Assembly (NCBI GenBank): GCA_029240015.1
Contig: JARBTU010000121.1
Coordinates: 1 to 5,832 of the forward strand
Direction: 5' to 3'
Length of the DNA: 5,832 bases
From: Oscillospiraceae bacterium
GTDB taxonomy: Bacteria; Bacillota; Clostridia; Oscillospirales; Ruminococcaceae
In this document: piece by piece, positions 5,242-5,832 of the stretch
Position numbering within the stretch: the stretch's first letter is position 1
Layout: the number at the start of each line of letters is the position of its first letter
The notes under the pieces: generated by a model
Told to the model about the DNA's origin: nothing
What the model saw: only the letters and a program-made list of their open reading frames with translations
Databases searched by the model: none
Position numbers and translations under genes: made by a program

Positions 5242-5316
5242 TCACAATCCCTTAGTAAAATGAAATAACTTTACATCGTCTTTTGTAATTTCGCCGCAGT
5301 TCGGACAAGTAATCAT
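5242..5316 (-). CDS. 24-residue micro-ORF with a CPNCG zinc-knuckle start
   Basis: ATG 5316 has GCGAGG 7 bases upstream, an excellent initiation region. The frame reads MITCPNCGEITKDD, then a short basic/aromatic tail, and stops at TGA 5244-5242. The next gene starts 4 bases later, so translation must couple them. CPxCG is half of a zinc ribbon; a full ribbon needs a second CxxC, which is missing. Three readings fit: a leader peptide that tunes expression of the fusion gene, a microprotein that binds zinc as a dimer or with a partner, or the 5' stub of a zinc-ribbon protein truncated when this cluster was assembled. Confidence 0.45.
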   Translation of the reverse strand: MITCPNCGEITKDDVKLFHFTKGL

Positions 5317-5543
5317 AGTTTTACCTCGCCTTATATGAATTTTACTTTGTATAGGTTACAATTCTCAACTTCTCAGTTTGCTCATTTAGGGGAAGTTGGC
5401 GCATAAATTTATTTTCATAGTATCCTGTCAAGTGTGAAATGTCGGTTAATGCTTATACAATGAATCAAAACCAAAAATCCATACTTTTAGAGGATATAAT
5501 AACAGTAGACGGTAAAGCAATATGTACATGCGGTTTTACTTTT
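5317..5543. other. Gap between the hydrolase fragment and the micro-ORF: no firm gene, two doubtful remnants
   Basis: On the minus strand, codons from 5452 to the TAA at 5344-5342 give 36 protein-like residues (ending EKLRIVTYTK) with no start site, perhaps a decayed 3' end. A possible -35 TTGACA lies at 5431-5426 on the minus strand, but the -10 region is poor (ATTTAT at 17 bases), so the promoter of the cluster below is not certain. On the plus strand a short ORF crosses 5439-5567. No terminator hairpin with a T-run is seen after the hydrolase stop. Confidence 0.4.
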
Positions 5544-5567
5544 TTAAAGCTCACTGATAGAACCTAA
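5439..5567 (+). CDS. Doubtful 42-residue plus-strand ORF with a CTCG pair
   Basis: The only plus-strand frame that looks protein-like: MSVNAYTMNQ, then KSILLEDIITVDGKAICTCG and a short tail to TAA at 5565-5567. It is also open for six codons before the ATG. No ribosome binding site is evident at 5439 or at the internal ATG 5460. Its 3' end overlaps the last 24 bases of the cysteine hydrolase gene on the other strand, and it runs against every neighbour. It may be a remnant of an older gene or chance; a real small protein is the less likely reading. Confidence 0.2.
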   Translation: MSVNAYTMNQNQKSILLEDIITVDGKAICTCGFTFLKLTDRT

Positions 5568-5831
5568 CAGGGCATTCAAACTAATTATTTTACTGCCTTT
5601 ATTTTCATAATAATGTAGCATTTCGTCAATCTTCCTCTTATCATAACTGGTAACGCAATCTGATAAAACATTGACCCTATAATTTGCTTTAAGCAAATTA
5701 TAGCAGGTTGATTTGACGCAAGCAATAGCATCTGCGCCCGCAAGGTAGAATTCACATATTTCATTTTTGTTAATAAAATCTGCGAACTCCTCACTACTTA
5801 ATGCGTTTCCCTTATATTTTGTAAAAACATT
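5544..5831 (-). CDS. Isochorismatase-like cysteine hydrolase, C-terminal part (5' end outside window)
   Basis: The frame enters from the right edge and runs 95 codons to TAA at 5546-5544. Residues 29-45 of the fragment (YLAGADAIACVKSTCYN) match the family block 'hG-x-x-T/A-D-x-C-V-x-x-T-A', making Cys38 of the fragment the probable nucleophile. The following A-N-YRVNVLSDCVTSYD matches 'GY-x-V-x-V-x-x-D-x-x-x-S'. The end, YYENKGSKIISLNALL, is the usual closing strand. The catalytic Asp and Lys of the Asp-Lys-Cys triad would be in the missing N-terminal half. Members hydrolyse isochorismate, nicotinamide, carbamoyl-sarcosine or similar amides and enol-ethers in the cytoplasm; the substrate cannot be assigned from this part. 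No terminator is visible after it. Confidence 0.85.
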   Translation of the reverse strand, partial: NVFTKYKGNALSSEEFADFINKNEICEFYLAGADAIACVKSTCYNLLKANYRVNVLSDCVTSYDKRKIDEMLHYYENKGSKIISLNALLGSISEL

Positions 5832-5832
5832 T

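Noticed and set aside
5585..5794. A 69-codon minus-strand frame starting MRSSQILL
   Set aside because: It is a different frame of the same DNA that encodes the clear isochorismatase-like C-terminus (5831-5544), which has family motifs; the 69-codon frame has none.
1..5832. CRISPR array, tRNA, rRNA, transposase or riboswitch
   Set aside because: No regular repeat-spacer pattern, cloverleaf, ribosomal sequence, transposase frame or known aptamer pattern was seen on either strand.

Overview
The window reads as a piece of an AT-rich Firmicute genome, most likely a clostridial relative. The grounds are low G+C in most genes, strong purine-rich ribosome binding sites (GGAGG, GAGGT, AAGGAG), a TTGACA-type promoter, a TTG start, and a set of protein families common in Clostridia. 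No rRNA, tRNA, insertion sequence or CRISPR array was seen. Every well-supported gene lies on the minus strand, so transcription runs from high to low coordinates.

In transcription order: (1) 5831-5544 is the C-terminal part of an isochorismatase-like cysteine hydrolase that enters from the right edge. (2) 5543-5317 is a short gap with a doubtful plus-strand ORF and a doubtful minus-strand coding remnant. (3) 5316-3375 is a tightly packed cluster: a 24-residue CPNC micro-ORF, a fused GrpB-type nucleotidyltransferase/SAM methyltransferase, a small P-loop kinase, and a 57-residue protein of unknown function. It ends at a strong terminator at 3366-3330. (4) 3222-1563 is a self-contained regulated unit: a consensus-like promoter with a 19-bp operator over its start site, a TetR-family repressor, a flavodoxin-fold oxidoreductase with a compact four-cysteine motif, and a 63-residue ORF that looks like an internally deleted pyridoxamine-phosphate-oxidase/Nim-family gene. 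(5) 1552-929 is a GNAT acetyltransferase that starts at TTG behind a possible 9-codon leader. (6) 810-1 is the N-terminal two thirds or so of an exported class C beta-lactamase-type serine hydrolase, cut by the left edge.

The general character is an accessory or 'resistance-like' neighbourhood: small modifying enzymes (acetyltransferase, serine hydrolase, nucleotidyltransferase, methyltransferase, kinase, flavin reductase), each with its own control signals, and several decayed pieces. The best candidate for an undescribed system is the nucleotidyltransferase-methyltransferase fusion translated in close coupling with a kinase, preceded by the CPNC micro-ORF and followed by a small unknown protein. 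Three small-molecule or RNA-modifying activities on one transcript suggest a joint substrate, but the sequence does not say what it is.
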